Assembly: GCF_002160915.1 (NCBI RefSeq)
Contig: NZ_NFLM01000002.1
Coordinates: 1-64,000, forward strand
Direction: 5' to 3'
Source of the DNA: Faecalibacterium sp. An121
GTDB lineage: Bacteria; Bacillota; Clostridia; Oscillospirales; Ruminococcaceae
DNA length: 64,000 nucleotides
Below the pieces are notes generated by a model. It saw only the letters and a list, made by a program, of their open reading frames with translations, ran no database searches and was not told the DNA's origin. How positions within the stretch are numbered: the first letter of the stretch is position 1; the number at the start of each line of letters is the position of its first letter. This document shows, piece after piece, positions 26,857-36,461 of the stretch. Both the position numbers and the translations under genes were made by a program.

Positions 26857-29244
26857 TTAATTTGTTTGAGCCAGCAGCACCTCGGCCAGCATCCCGTACA
26901 CCGCCTCGTCCAGGTGCATGGTCTGCAAAACGCCCAGCAGGGCGGCAGCGCTCATGCCGCCGTGCAGATAGCCGAAGATCTGCTCTTTGAGGTCGTACTT
27001 CATCTCTGCCTGGTACAGCAGGCGGTACAGCTGCCCTTCCAGGTCGTTGGGCAGCAGCCTGGGAGCCGCGCCGAACTGCACCTGCAGCCGGTCTTCCGGC
27101 CGGATGGCCGGGGCTTCCAGGGTGAGGATGTGCTTTTCGGGGTCATAGGACACCGCGGCCTCTGCCTCCTGCCCGTTGCACAGCAGCCGGGGCGCCTCGG
27201 GGCCCACCCCATAGAAGCAGAACGCATAGCTCCGCCGGGCGGGCACCACCGGCCGGTTGCCCTCCACCGGCCCAACGGTCAGACAGCCGGCCTCCTGCTC
27301 CCAGGTCATGCGGGTGACGGCAAAGCTGCCCTCTGTGGGGATGCTGATGCCGTCGTCTTCGTACAGCTCGAAGGAGCCGTCCGCCCCCGGGAACACCCGC
27401 ACTTCCATGCAGGCGGGATTGTCGGTGCTGCTGCCCGGCTGCAGCCGGGCCATGGGCAGGATAGCCCCTGCCCTGGCCAGCACCGGGATATCCTCCAGGC
27501 TGCGGTAGAGCGTCAGCTTGCGGCCGCCGTCGTAGATGCGGCCCTCGAACAGGTCGAACCAGCGGCCCGCGGGCAGCCAGGCTTCAAAGGGGGCGGCGCC
27601 CGCCTTTTTGTCCATGGGGGTGGTGATGGGGCAGACCAGCAGCTGGGTGCCGAAATAGTACTCGTTGGGCGCGCTGTATGCCTCGGCGCGCTGGGGCTCC
27701 AGGTAGTACAGGGGCCGGATGAGGGGCTGGCCCTGACGGCTGGCCAGCACGTTCATGGTGTAGAGATAGGGCACCAGCTGGTGGCGCAGACGCAGATAGC
27801 GCTTCATCACGGTCTGGGCGATGAGGTTGTAGTTCCAGGGCTCCTTGCCGGTAAAGCGGCTGTTGGAGCTGTGCAGCCGCATGATGGGAGAGAACACGCC
27901 GAACTGCACCCACCGGGTGGACAGCTCATCGTCCTTGCCGCCCTGCATATGCCCGCCGATGTCATGGCTCCACCAGCCGTAGCCGATGTTGCTGGCGTTG
28001 GCGGTGAAGTAGGGCTGGAAATCCAGCGACTTCCACGAGATAATGGTATCCCCTGAGAAGCCGATGGGGTAGCGGTGGCTGCCCGGCCCGCTGTAACGGG
28101 AGAAGGTCAGTCCGCGCTTGCCGCCCCGCATACTGTCCAGGTAGTGGTAGTGGTTCAGCATCCAGAGGGGGTCCAGCCCGGGGATGCGGGTGCGGGTGCC
28201 CTGCTGCCAGTCCACCCACCAGAAGTCCACCCCCATCGCCTCGTTGGGATGGTGCAGGTATTGGAAATAGGCCTCCAGAAAGGCCGGGTCGGTGCTATCG
28301 AAGGGGATGGGTTCCTCCTTGCTCCAGTCCAGCCCCAGGGCCTGGGCCATGGGCCGGTAGGCCTCCTCAAAGGGGCGCACCCCGTCGGCGGGGTGGACAT
28401 TGAGGGTCACTTTGAGGCCGTGCCGATGCAGCCAGCCCATGAACTCGGCCGGATCGGGGAAAAGTTCCCGGTTCCAGGTGTAGCCGGTCCAGCCGCTGCC
28501 GTACTTGGGGTCCACGTCCACCAGATGCCAGTCCATATCGATGACCGCCACCGAGAAGGGGATCTGCTCGGCCTCAAACCGCCGGATCAGCGCCTTGTAT
28601 TCCTGCTCGTCGTAGCGGTGGTAGCGGCTCCACCAGTTGCCGAATACGAACCGGGGCAGCAAAGGCACCGGGCCGGTCAGGTGGTAAAAGTCCCGCAGGC
28701 AGTCCTGGTAGGCGAGGCCATAGCCAAAGAAATACAGGTCGGTCCGCTCCCCCTGGCGGGGCTCCACCCAGCCGTCGGAGCGGATCAGCAGAGACTTGCT
28801 GTCATCCAGCACCCCAAAGCCGCCCCAGCGGGACAGCAGGCCGTGCTCCAGAGGGATGGCGCCGTCGGCGGTATCCAGCGTCCGGGCGGTGCCGCCCAGG
28901 TCCTCCACCTCGTCCCCATAGTGCCACACGCCATTGTGGCTGCCGCCCTTGGCCTTGACGGTGACGGACAGCCCGCTGGGGGAAAACTTCTGCTTGTCGT
29001 ACAGCAGCTGCACCCCTTCGGTGACGATCTTGAGGGTGTCCTCCGTCTCAAACACCTGGAACGCAGGGGTGGCAAAATCCCGGTTGAGAACGCACTGGGT
29101 GGGCCGGTCCTCAAAAACGCCGTCCTCGCTGTACTCCAGCCGGAACAGGCGCGGGGTCAAAACACTGATGCGATACCGCTCCCCCTGCACCACCGACGCG
29201 GTCGGGCACAGAGGATGACTTTCGATCCGATACAGTTCTTCCAT
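26857..29244 (-). CDS. GH31 family alpha-glucosidase-like enzyme
   Basis: The 795-residue protein has the GH31 order: N-terminal beta-sandwich, barrel, C-terminal beta domains. FGNWWSRYHRYDEQEY opens the barrel. The nucleophile region reads VDFWWVDWQQG, a variant of the usual W-x-D-M-N-E, and the acid/base aspartate is likely in FSGDTIISW. SHDIGGH is conserved. No signal peptide. ATG 29244 is preferred, 9 nt after AGGAAAGG; ATG 29253 abuts that site. The DWQQ subgroup has mixed activities, so the linkage cut is unknown. An operator shared with the maltodextrin importer ties it to that regulon. Confidence 0.88.
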   Translation of the reverse strand: MEELYRIESHPLCPTASVVQGERYRISVLTPRLFRLEYSEDGVFEDRPTQCVLNRDFATPAFQVFETEDTLKIVTEGVQLLYDKQKFSPSGLSVTVKAKGGSHNGVWHYGDEVEDLGGTARTLDTADGAIPLEHGLLSRWGGFGVLDDSKSLLIRSDGWVEPRQGERTDLYFFGYGLAYQDCLRDFYHLTGPVPLLPRFVFGNWWSRYHRYDEQEYKALIRRFEAEQIPFSVAVIDMDWHLVDVDPKYGSGWTGYTWNRELFPDPAEFMGWLHRHGLKVTLNVHPADGVRPFEEAYRPMAQALGLDWSKEEPIPFDSTDPAFLEAYFQYLHHPNEAMGVDFWWVDWQQGTRTRIPGLDPLWMLNHYHYLDSMRGGKRGLTFSRYSGPGSHRYPIGFSGDTIISWKSLDFQPYFTANASNIGYGWWSHDIGGHMQGGKDDELSTRWVQFGVFSPIMRLHSSNSRFTGKEPWNYNLIAQTVMKRYLRLRHQLVPYLYTMNVLASRQGQPLIRPLYYLEPQRAEAYSAPNEYYFGTQLLVCPITTPMDKKAGAAPFEAWLPAGRWFDLFEGRIYDGGRKLTLYRSLEDIPVLARAGAILPMARLQPGSSTDNPACMEVRVFPGADGSFELYEDDGISIPTEGSFAVTRMTWEQEAGCLTVGPVEGNRPVVPARRSYAFCFYGVGPEAPRLLCNGQEAEAAVSYDPEKHILTLEAPAIRPEDRLQVQFGAAPRLLPNDLEGQLYRLLYQAEMKYDLKEQIFGYLHGGMSAAALLGVLQTMHLDEAVYGMLAEVLLAQTN

Positions 29245-29298
29245 ATGCAGCATCCTTTCCTTCTTATCCGGTGGGGCATTCGCCCCCTCCGCAGCCCT

Positions 29299-29326
29299 AT
29301 TATAGCAGATGGACGCAACAGTGCAA
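29299..29326 (-). promoter_or_regulatory. Promoter of the GH31 gene
   Basis: On the minus strand TTGCAC (29321-29326) and TATAAT (29299-29304) are 16 bp apart, with TGC before the -10. Confidence 0.75.
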
Positions 29327-29328
29327 GA

Positions 29329-29349
29329 CAAAGTTTCGGATTGTTTCGC
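29329..29349 (-). promoter_or_regulatory. CGAAAC-N4-CGAAAC operator of the GH31 gene
   Basis: On the minus strand two CGAAAC blocks (29348-29343 and 29338-29333) repeat with a 10-bp period. It agrees with 13236..13256 in 18 of 21 positions. It lies just upstream of the -35 box, unlike the transport-operon copy, which lies downstream of the -10. Confidence 0.65.
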
Positions 29350-29593
29350 CGCTTTTGCCAAAGCCGCCCGCCTGCGGTCTTCCGCCCGGCGCAGCGCATC
29401 ATTTATTTGTTTTTTGTATACACCTGTCCGCCTTTTTGTGCTATACTGATTTTATAGAAATGTCTTATCCATGTCCTGGGCTGCCGGCCGTTCCAGGCGG
29501 AAGGCGCCTGCACGTTTTTTCGATCCGCCAGGCCCTGTGTGCCATCGTTTTCCGTCTGCCGGGCATCGAAAGGAAAGAAGTGTTGTTTGTCTT

Positions 29594-32500
29594 ATGGAAG
29601 ATCCTGCTGTGACCACCGTCCCGCCGGAGGGACTGCCGCCTCAGTATGAGGAGCTGTTGCTCCGCGCCTCTTACGACGCGCTCTCTGGCCTGCTCAACCG
29701 CGGCGCCATGGAGCAGACCATCCATCAAAGGCTCGAGGAACTTGGCCCCGGGCATCCCTGCGCCCTTTTCATCGTGGACCTGGACGACTTCAAAAAAGTC
29801 AACGACACCCTGGGCCACCGGGCCGGGGATGAGGCCATCCGCCAGTCGGCCGCCATCCTCGCCAGCATCTTCCGCGTGCACGACATCATCGGGCGGCTGG
29901 GCGGCGATGAGTTCGCGGTCTTTCTGTCGGGGGACGGCCTGAACGAGCGGGTGCTGCTGCGCAAGGCCGCCCAGATCTGCGACCGGGTGCAGCTGTCCCT
30001 GGGGGACAACGGGACCGTCATCCTGACCGCCAGCGCCGGAGGGTGGATGGGGGACAGTTCCCAGAGCTTCGAGACCATGTACCAGGCCGCCGACCAGGCC
30101 CTCTACCGGGCCAAGGAGGCGGGCAAGCACCGCTACTGCCTCAAGTCCAACGAGAGCTACCAGTCGGGCGGGGAGGAAGCCCCCCGCCCCGTGGCCGCCA
30201 TCCCCCTGAATATCCTGCTGGAATCGATGGCCACCGGGGTGGCGCTGGTGGAGATGGCCTCCCAGCCCCGGCTGATCTATGTCAGCCCCAGCTTCTGCCG
30301 CCTGGTGGGGGCGGACCCCGGCGCCTATTCCCTGCCCCTGCCTCTGTCGGCCCTGATCCATCCCGACGACCTGCACGGCCTCATCCAGGCTTTCCAGGAG
30401 GGGGTGCGCCTGGGCCAGCCGGCGGAACATACCCACCGCATCCAGTCGGCGGACGGGCGGCGGTGGCTGTGGTGCCACATCCGCGCCGTGCCCATCCCCT
30501 ACGACAGGCCCCTCCCGGTGCTGCTGGTCACCGCCAGTGACGTATCGGCCTACAAGACCAGCCAGCTGCAGCTGGAGGAATCCAACCAGCGGCTGCGGGC
30601 AGCCTTCGACCAGGTGGCCCAGCAGCTGTGGGAGGTGGACCTTTCCACCCGGACCTTGACCCTGTACGGGCGCGGCTCCGGCAGTCCGGACCAGACCTTC
30701 CGCTTCCCCGACCAGATGGTGGAAAGCGGGCTGATCCATCCCCGCTCGGCAGAGCCGTTCCGCCGCTTTGCCCGGGAGCTGTTCACCGGCCAGGCCCAGG
30801 GCTTTGGCAATTTCATCCTGCGCAGCCATACCAACGAGTGCTTCCGCTGGACCTCCCTGTCCTACCAGATGATCTTCGACGAGATCGGCCACGCCGTCCG
30901 GGCCGTGGGCGTGGCGGAGGAGCTGCGCAATACCTTCAAGCGTCTCAACCCCTACCGCAATCCCAAGGGGGTGATCCCCGAGGTCATGCTGGCCAGCCTG
31001 ACGGCCGAGATGCGCCTGGACCTGACCCAGGACACCATCCTGGAACTGTGGATCGAGGGCAAGGACCTGACCGCCGACTACCAGCAGACCAGCTGCACCC
31101 AACTGCTGCGGGCCATCAAGGAGCGCCTGTGCCGGGACAACAGCGTCAACGGGGAGGACGATTTCCCCGCCTGCTTCTCCCCCGCCCAGATGCGCGTCCT
31201 CTACCGGGAAGGGCGGCGGTGGCTGTCCGCCGCCTATATGCGCGCCGACGCCGGGGGCAACCTGCGCCGGGTGCGCCATGTGCTGCACCTGACCGAGGAC
31301 GGCCGCACCCACCACATCCAGGCGGTCGCCTGCATTTTGCAGATGCAGCTGCCTCCTGCCTGGGAGCAGGCCGTGGCCGGCCAGAGCGGCGCCTGCGACC
31401 CTGTCACACGTCTGTATACCAAGCAGTCGATGCAGCACGCCATCCAGGCCATGGTCCAGGCAGGGGCCGCCCCCGAGGCGGCGGCTGTCTTTCAGATCAT
31501 GGGGCTGGCCGTCCGCCCCGGGGAGGACCCCCTGCCCGCCCGGCAGGCCCGCAGCGGCATTGCGGCGGCCCTGTCGGCGGCGCTGGGCGGCAGCTGCCTG
31601 CTGGCGCAGTACGGACCGGACCAGATCCTGGCGCTGTTCCCCCAGCAGGCTTCCAGGGAGGACCTGCACCGCCGCTTTGAGGAGGCCTTTGCCTTTGTGC
31701 GGCTGGTGGTCAACGAGGGCACCCCGCTGGGCCGGCTGCGCTTTGTGGCGGGCATCGCCCTGCGCACCGAGGACAAAACCGACTGCGACGGCCTGATCAG
31801 CCGGGCCCTCTACGCCTGCAGCCTGTGCTGGAACGCGCCGGTGGACATGGCCGTCTTTGCACAGGAGAAGGAGGACCACAGCTGGACCCAGCTGCAGGAG
31901 GCCGGCCGGTCGGACGACCAGGTCTCGGTGGGGCCCGGAGAGCCGGGCCGCCCCCTCTCGGAGGGGGAAAAGGATGTGGCGTTCAGCTGTATGTCCGCCA
32001 TGCTGAACGCAGGCTCCCTGGAGGCTTCCATCCACGGGGTGCTGCAGAACCTGGGCACCTATTACCAGGCCGACCGGGTCTACATCCTCACCCTGGCCCA
32101 GGACAGCCGGGTGGTGGCCATGCCCTATGAATGGATCAGCCCCAGCAAATACAGCATCCAGCAGACGGTGTCGGGGATGCAGCTGAGCCGCTTCCCGCTG
32201 CTGGAGCGCTGCGTCCGGGAGCAGGCCCCCGTCTTTCTCACCCGGCGGCTGGCCGCCTCGGTGCAGGGCGCGGGCCAGCCCGACCCGCCCGGCCAGTGGC
32301 ACTTTGCCGCCTTTCCCCTCATCCGGGGCCAGCAGGTGGACGGTTTCCTGTGCATCGAGAACGCCCGCCAGTACCCTGCCGACGCCGCCCTGTCCAGCAT
32401 CCTGATCCCCTATGTGCTGCGGGAACCCGACCGCTTCAAGCGCAGCGGAGGCATCTCGGGGGACGTGGGCCAGCTGATGGGGATGCCCGACCTGCGCGCC

Positions 32501-33745
32501 TACATGGGCGCCATCTACTCCGTCCATTCCGGCCATTATGTCTCGCTGGGGGCGGTCTGCCTGGATATCCCGGGCCTGGCGGCCATCAACGGCACCATGG
32601 GGTTTGAATACGGCAGCAAGATGCTGTGGTATGCCTCCAAGTCCCTCACCGATGTGTTCGGGCCCTCGATGCTGTTCCGCACCGGAGAGGCGGAATTTGT
32701 GGCCCTGCTGCCCAACACCACCCGCCAGGTCTTTCTGGGCCGGTGCGGGCGGCTGCGCTCCATCCTGCAGCGGCGTTATCCCCGGGACATCCGGATGGGC
32801 TGCGCCTGGGCCGACAAGGACTTCACCGGCAAAAAGCTGGTGGAGGTGGCCCGGCAGAACATGGCCCTGGAGCCGGCCCACGCCCTCGAGCCCCCCGCCC
32901 TGCAGCTCCAGCAGACGGGTCCGACCCTTTTGACCCTGGCCGGCGGCTACCAGGCGACGGTCTACTACCAGCCCAAGGTGGACCTGTACACAGGCCGGCT
33001 GGTGGGAGCCGAGGCCCTGGTGCGCGGCATCGACCGCAGCGGCAAGGTGGCCTCCCCTTCCGCCCTCCTCCCCGAGCTGGAGGAAAACGGCGGCATCCGG
33101 GAGCTGGACCTGTTCGTGCTCAACGAGGCGCTGCGCCAGGTCGATCGGTGGCGGCAGGCCGGTTTCGGCGTCCTGCCGGTGTCGGTCAACTTTTCCCGGG
33201 TGACGCTGCGCTCGGGTTCCATCCTGGCCTCCATCCTGGCCCTTCAGAGCCGCTATCCCCAGCTGCCCGCCGCCGCCCTGGAGCTGGAGCTGACCGAACA
33301 GGCGGACGTTTTGCAGACCGCCCAGATCCGGGAGCTCATCGAGCGGTTCCGCTCCTACGGGCTGCGGGTCAGTCTGGATGACTTCGGGGCCCGGTATGCC
33401 AACCTCTCCCTGTTCACCAGCGTATCCTTTGACACCATCAAGCTGGACCGCAGCCTGACCATCCAGCTGCCCGAAAACCCCATCAGCCGGATGCTGGTGC
33501 GGGACATCGTCCAGATGTGCCAGGCCCGCCGGATGACCTGTCTGGCCGAGGGGGTGGAGACCCCCGAACAGATCGCCGCCCTGCTGGACGCCGGGTGCAG
33601 CTACGCCCAGGGCTATTATTACGACCCGCCCCTGCCCGCGGCGGAATTTGAAGAAAAATACCTGCGGCCCCATGGCGGCCCGTCCCCGTCCGACCGCACC
33701 CAGGACTTTACAAGGCAAGAAGGAGAAAAAAATGAGCAATCCTGA
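29594..33745 (+). CDS. Large GGDEF-PAS-GAF-EAL cyclic-di-GMP protein
   Basis: A 1383-residue protein with no signal or membrane segment. Order: N-terminal GGDEF domain with intact RLGGDEF (103-107); PAS (about 207-321); a second PAS-like region; a degenerate GGDEF with YGPDQI at 672-677; GAF-like (about 805-945); a second degenerate GGDEF with RTGEAEF at 1029-1035; EAL domain (about 1115-1350). The EAL domain keeps GAEALVRG, NFSR, ELTEQ, DDFGARYANL, TIKLDRS and AEGVET, so it may hydrolyse c-di-GMP, and the first GGDEF may make it. ATG 29594 is 16 nt from AAAGGAAAG. It overlaps the CheB-CheR gene by 14 bp. Confidence 0.9.
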   Translation: MEDPAVTTVPPEGLPPQYEELLLRASYDALSGLLNRGAMEQTIHQRLEELGPGHPCALFIVDLDDFKKVNDTLGHRAGDEAIRQSAAILASIFRVHDIIGRLGGDEFAVFLSGDGLNERVLLRKAAQICDRVQLSLGDNGTVILTASAGGWMGDSSQSFETMYQAADQALYRAKEAGKHRYCLKSNESYQSGGEEAPRPVAAIPLNILLESMATGVALVEMASQPRLIYVSPSFCRLVGADPGAYSLPLPLSALIHPDDLHGLIQAFQEGVRLGQPAEHTHRIQSADGRRWLWCHIRAVPIPYDRPLPVLLVTASDVSAYKTSQLQLEESNQRLRAAFDQVAQQLWEVDLSTRTLTLYGRGSGSPDQTFRFPDQMVESGLIHPRSAEPFRRFARELFTGQAQGFGNFILRSHTNECFRWTSLSYQMIFDEIGHAVRAVGVAEELRNTFKRLNPYRNPKGVIPEVMLASLTAEMRLDLTQDTILELWIEGKDLTADYQQTSCTQLLRAIKERLCRDNSVNGEDDFPACFSPAQMRVLYREGRRWLSAAYMRADAGGNLRRVRHVLHLTEDGRTHHIQAVACILQMQLPPAWEQAVAGQSGACDPVTRLYTKQSMQHAIQAMVQAGAAPEAAAVFQIMGLAVRPGEDPLPARQARSGIAAALSAALGGSCLLAQYGPDQILALFPQQASREDLHRRFEEAFAFVRLVVNEGTPLGRLRFVAGIALRTEDKTDCDGLISRALYACSLCWNAPVDMAVFAQEKEDHSWTQLQEAGRSDDQVSVGPGEPGRPLSEGEKDVAFSCMSAMLNAGSLEASIHGVLQNLGTYYQADRVYILTLAQDSRVVAMPYEWISPSKYSIQQTVSGMQLSRFPLLERCVREQAPVFLTRRLAASVQGAGQPDPPGQWHFAAFPLIRGQQVDGFLCIENARQYPADAALSSILIPYVLREPDRFKRSGGISGDVGQLMGMPDLRAYMGAIYSVHSGHYVSLGAVCLDIPGLAAINGTMGFEYGSKMLWYASKSLTDVFGPSMLFRTGEAEFVALLPNTTRQVFLGRCGRLRSILQRRYPRDIRMGCAWADKDFTGKKLVEVARQNMALEPAHALEPPALQLQQTGPTLLTLAGGYQATVYYQPKVDLYTGRLVGAEALVRGIDRSGKVASPSALLPELEENGGIRELDLFVLNEALRQVDRWRQAGFGVLPVSVNFSRVTLRSGSILASILALQSRYPQLPAAALELELTEQADVLQTAQIRELIERFRSYGLRVSLDDFGARYANLSLFTSVSFDTIKLDRSLTIQLPENPISRMLVRDIVQMCQARRMTCLAEGVETPEQIAALLDAGCSYAQGYYYDPPLPAAEFEEKYLRPHGGPSPSDRTQDFTRQEGEKNEQS

Positions 33746-36281
33746 CGACACCCGCATCCCCGCCACCATCATCGGCATCGGCGCGTCCGCCGGCGGGCTG
33801 GAGGCCCTGCAGCAGTTCTTCGACTATATGCCGGCCGACAGCGGGCTGGGCTTTGTGGTGATCCAGCACCTCTCCCCCGATTACAAGAGCCTGATGGCGG
33901 ACATCCTTGCCAAGCACACCGAAATGCCGGTGCGGCAGGCCGAGGACGGCATGCCCGTCCGGCCCGACCATGTCTATCTGATCCCGCCCAAAAAGAATCT
34001 GACCATCCAGAGCGGCCGGCTGGTGCTGTCCGACTACGACCCCAGCGCCCTCAACCACCCCATCGACCTGTTTTTCAGTTCCCTGGCGGAGGAGAAGAAG
34101 GAGCACGCCATCGTGGTGGTGCTGTCGGGCACCGGCACCGACGGCACCAACGGGGTCAAGGCGGTGAAGGAGCGCGGGGGCCTGGTCATTGCGCAGGCGC
34201 CCGAGAGCGCCAAATTCGACGGGATGCCCCGCAGCGCCATCAGCACCGGCCTGGCCGATTTCATCCTGTCCCCCCAGGAGATCGCGGAGGAGATCCTCAA
34301 TTTTTCCCTGACGCCGGCTCTGCTGCGCCGCCCGGGAGACGCGGCCCTGTCGGAGGAGGATGAGCTGTTCTCGGAGGAGGAGACCCTCTCCCACATCTAC
34401 GCCATCCTCAAAAACGCCAGCGGCATCGACTTCACCTACTACAAGCGCTCCACCATCCTGCGGCGGATCGAGCGGCGGATGCTGGTGACCCACACCGCCA
34501 CCCTGGCCGATTTTGCGCGGCTCCTGGGGGACTCGGCCGACGAGGTGCACACTTTGGTGAAGGAGATCCTCATCGGCGTGACCAACTTTTTCCGGGACCC
34601 CGCCTTTTTTGAAAAGCTCAAGTACAACGCCATCTACAAGATCGTGGAGCGGGCCGCCGAGGATGAACCCATCCGTGTATGGAGCGCAGGCTGCTCCACC
34701 GGCGAGGAGGCCTATTCCATCGCCATCCTGTTCCGGGAAGTGATGGAGGAGATGCAGGTCAGCCGGGATATCAAGATCTTTGCCACCGACGTGGACAGCC
34801 GGGCCATCGAACAGGCGGGCCGCGGGTTGTTTTCGGAGAACATCATCGACGACGTCACCCCGGACCGGCTGGCCAAATTCTTCATCAAGCAGAATGACCA
34901 GTACCAGATCTGCAAGGAAGTGCGCCGGATGATCGTTTTTGCCACCCACAACATCTTTTCCGACCCGCCCTTCGGCAAGCTGGACCTGATCAGCTGCCGC
35001 AACGTGATGATCTATTTCCAGCCGGTGCTGCGGCGGGGCCTGTTCGCCATCTTCCATCAGGCGCTCAAGAACAACGGCTATCTGTTTTTGGGCAAGAGCG
35101 AGACGGCGGGCGAGTACATCAACCTGTTCAAACCGGTGTGCAGCACCGAGAAGATCTACATCCACAAGAGCGAGGGCAAGGTGGAGGACCTGACCCCGCC
35201 CGCCTTCAACATCCCCAACATCCATGCCATCTCCCCGCTGGGCAGCCGCCAGAGCGGCGCCCATCCGGAGCCTGCCGGGGCCGAGGCGCTCTACACCCAT
35301 TTCCTGGAGCAGTTCATGCCCGCCTCGGTCATCCTGAACCAGGACGACAGCGTCCTGCACTTCTTCGGCAATTACGGCGATTACCTCACCCTGGCCCCCG
35401 GCAAGGCCACCCTCAATTTCTTCTCGATGCTCCACAAGGACCTCAACCTGGCGGCCGCCACCGCCGTCAGCCGCTGCCGCACCGAGCGCAAGGCCGTCAC
35501 CTACACCGGCATCGCGGTGGACTGCCCTTCGGGCCGCAAGGTGGTGGACCTGAGCGTCCAGCCCATCCCCTCCGAGGACGAGGACAGCGCCCCGCTGCTG
35601 GCCGTCCTGTTTTTGGAGAACCGGCCCGCCGCCATGAACGGCACGGTGGAAAAATACGATCTGGACGCCACCGCCGCCCGCCGCATTGCTGAGCTGGAGC
35701 ACGAGTTCTCGGTCTCCCAGAGCGACCTGCGCGCCACCATCCAGCGGCTGGAGACGGTGAACGGCGAGCTGCAGGCCGCCAATGAGGAACTGCTGACCGC
35801 CAACGAGGAATTGCAGAGCTCCACCGAGGAATTGCAGTCGGTGAACGAGGAGCTGTACACCGTCAACACCGAGCATCAGCTCAAACTGGACGAGCTGACC
35901 ATGATGACCAACGACCTGTCCAACTTCCTGTCCTCCACCATGATCGGTATTCTGTTTGTGGACAGCAACCTGAACATCCGCAAGTTCACCGAGTATGTGG
36001 GGCGGGAGTTCCAGCTGATGGATCACGACATCGGCCGTTCGATCCAGATCTTTGCCCACAGCTTCCCGAGCGAGGCCATTGAGGCCGACTGCCGCGCGGT
36101 GCTGAAAGACCTGATCTCGATCGACCGGGAGGTCACCGCCATGAACGGCCGGTTCTACACCCTGCGCATCGCCCCCTACCGCACCACCGAGAACAGCATC
36201 CGGGGGCTGGTCATCACCATCATCGACAGCCTGGGCGCCTCCCCTGCCCAGAGCCAGCCCAAACAGCCCGCCACCGTCTGA
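33732..36281 (+). CDS. CheB-CheR-PAS fusion protein
   Basis: The 849-residue protein joins a CheB methylesterase domain (about 10-190; catalytic S19 in GASAGG, H46, D137 in GTGTDG) without a receiver domain, a CheR methyltransferase domain (about 225-480; SAM loop WSAGCSTGEEAYS), a PAS-like region (about 520-630), a coiled coil (about 650-730, repeated NEEL and TEEL) and a C-terminal PAS domain (about 735-835). Such fusions act in two-component-like sensing rather than classical chemotaxis; no flagellar or Che genes are near. The start follows AAGGAG inside the upstream gene, so the two are translationally linked. Confidence 0.92.
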   Translation: MSNPDDTRIPATIIGIGASAGGLEALQQFFDYMPADSGLGFVVIQHLSPDYKSLMADILAKHTEMPVRQAEDGMPVRPDHVYLIPPKKNLTIQSGRLVLSDYDPSALNHPIDLFFSSLAEEKKEHAIVVVLSGTGTDGTNGVKAVKERGGLVIAQAPESAKFDGMPRSAISTGLADFILSPQEIAEEILNFSLTPALLRRPGDAALSEEDELFSEEETLSHIYAILKNASGIDFTYYKRSTILRRIERRMLVTHTATLADFARLLGDSADEVHTLVKEILIGVTNFFRDPAFFEKLKYNAIYKIVERAAEDEPIRVWSAGCSTGEEAYSIAILFREVMEEMQVSRDIKIFATDVDSRAIEQAGRGLFSENIIDDVTPDRLAKFFIKQNDQYQICKEVRRMIVFATHNIFSDPPFGKLDLISCRNVMIYFQPVLRRGLFAIFHQALKNNGYLFLGKSETAGEYINLFKPVCSTEKIYIHKSEGKVEDLTPPAFNIPNIHAISPLGSRQSGAHPEPAGAEALYTHFLEQFMPASVILNQDDSVLHFFGNYGDYLTLAPGKATLNFFSMLHKDLNLAAATAVSRCRTERKAVTYTGIAVDCPSGRKVVDLSVQPIPSEDEDSAPLLAVLFLENRPAAMNGTVEKYDLDATAARRIAELEHEFSVSQSDLRATIQRLETVNGELQAANEELLTANEELQSSTEELQSVNEELYTVNTEHQLKLDELTMMTNDLSNFLSSTMIGILFVDSNLNIRKFTEYVGREFQLMDHDIGRSIQIFAHSFPSEAIEADCRAVLKDLISIDREVTAMNGRFYTLRIAPYRTTENSIRGLVITIIDSLGASPAQSQPKQPATV

Positions 36282-36287
36282 CCCGGC

Positions 36288-36333
36288 AGGCAAAAAGAAA
36301 GACCGCTGCACGGCTGTGCGGCGGTTTTTGCCT
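36288..36333. terminator. Terminator after the CheB-CheR gene
   Basis: ACCGCTGCAC (36302-36311) pairs with GTGCGGCGGT (36316-36325, one G-U) and is followed by T5; AGGCAAAAA and TTTTTGCCT extend the pairing outward. Confidence 0.85.
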
Positions 36334-36392
36334 GTTTGGGAAGGTATACCTTTCCAATTTGCGGACAAATCGTCCCGTTTGCGGTAAAACGC

Positions 36393-36421
36393 TTGAATGA
36401 CGGCGCTTTTTCCTGTATACT
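36393..36421 (+). promoter_or_regulatory. Promoter left in front of the truncated LRR copy
   Basis: TTGAAT (36393-36398) and TATACT (36416-36421) are 17 bp apart. No intact gene lies downstream on this strand before the terminator. Confidence 0.6.
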
Positions 36422-36461
36422 AAGTTTGCAAAAATCGGAAAACAAACCCTTTCATTTTGTA

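Noticed and set aside
29465-33778. A 1437-codon open frame on the minus strand opposite the GGDEF/EAL gene
   Set aside because: It has no recognisable domains and is rich in Gly, Gln, Val and His, as expected for the antisense of GC-rich coding DNA, while the plus strand has clear domains throughout.
33708-36368. An 886-codon minus-strand frame opposite the CheB-CheR gene
   Set aside because: Antisense shadow; the plus strand carries intact CheB and CheR motifs.
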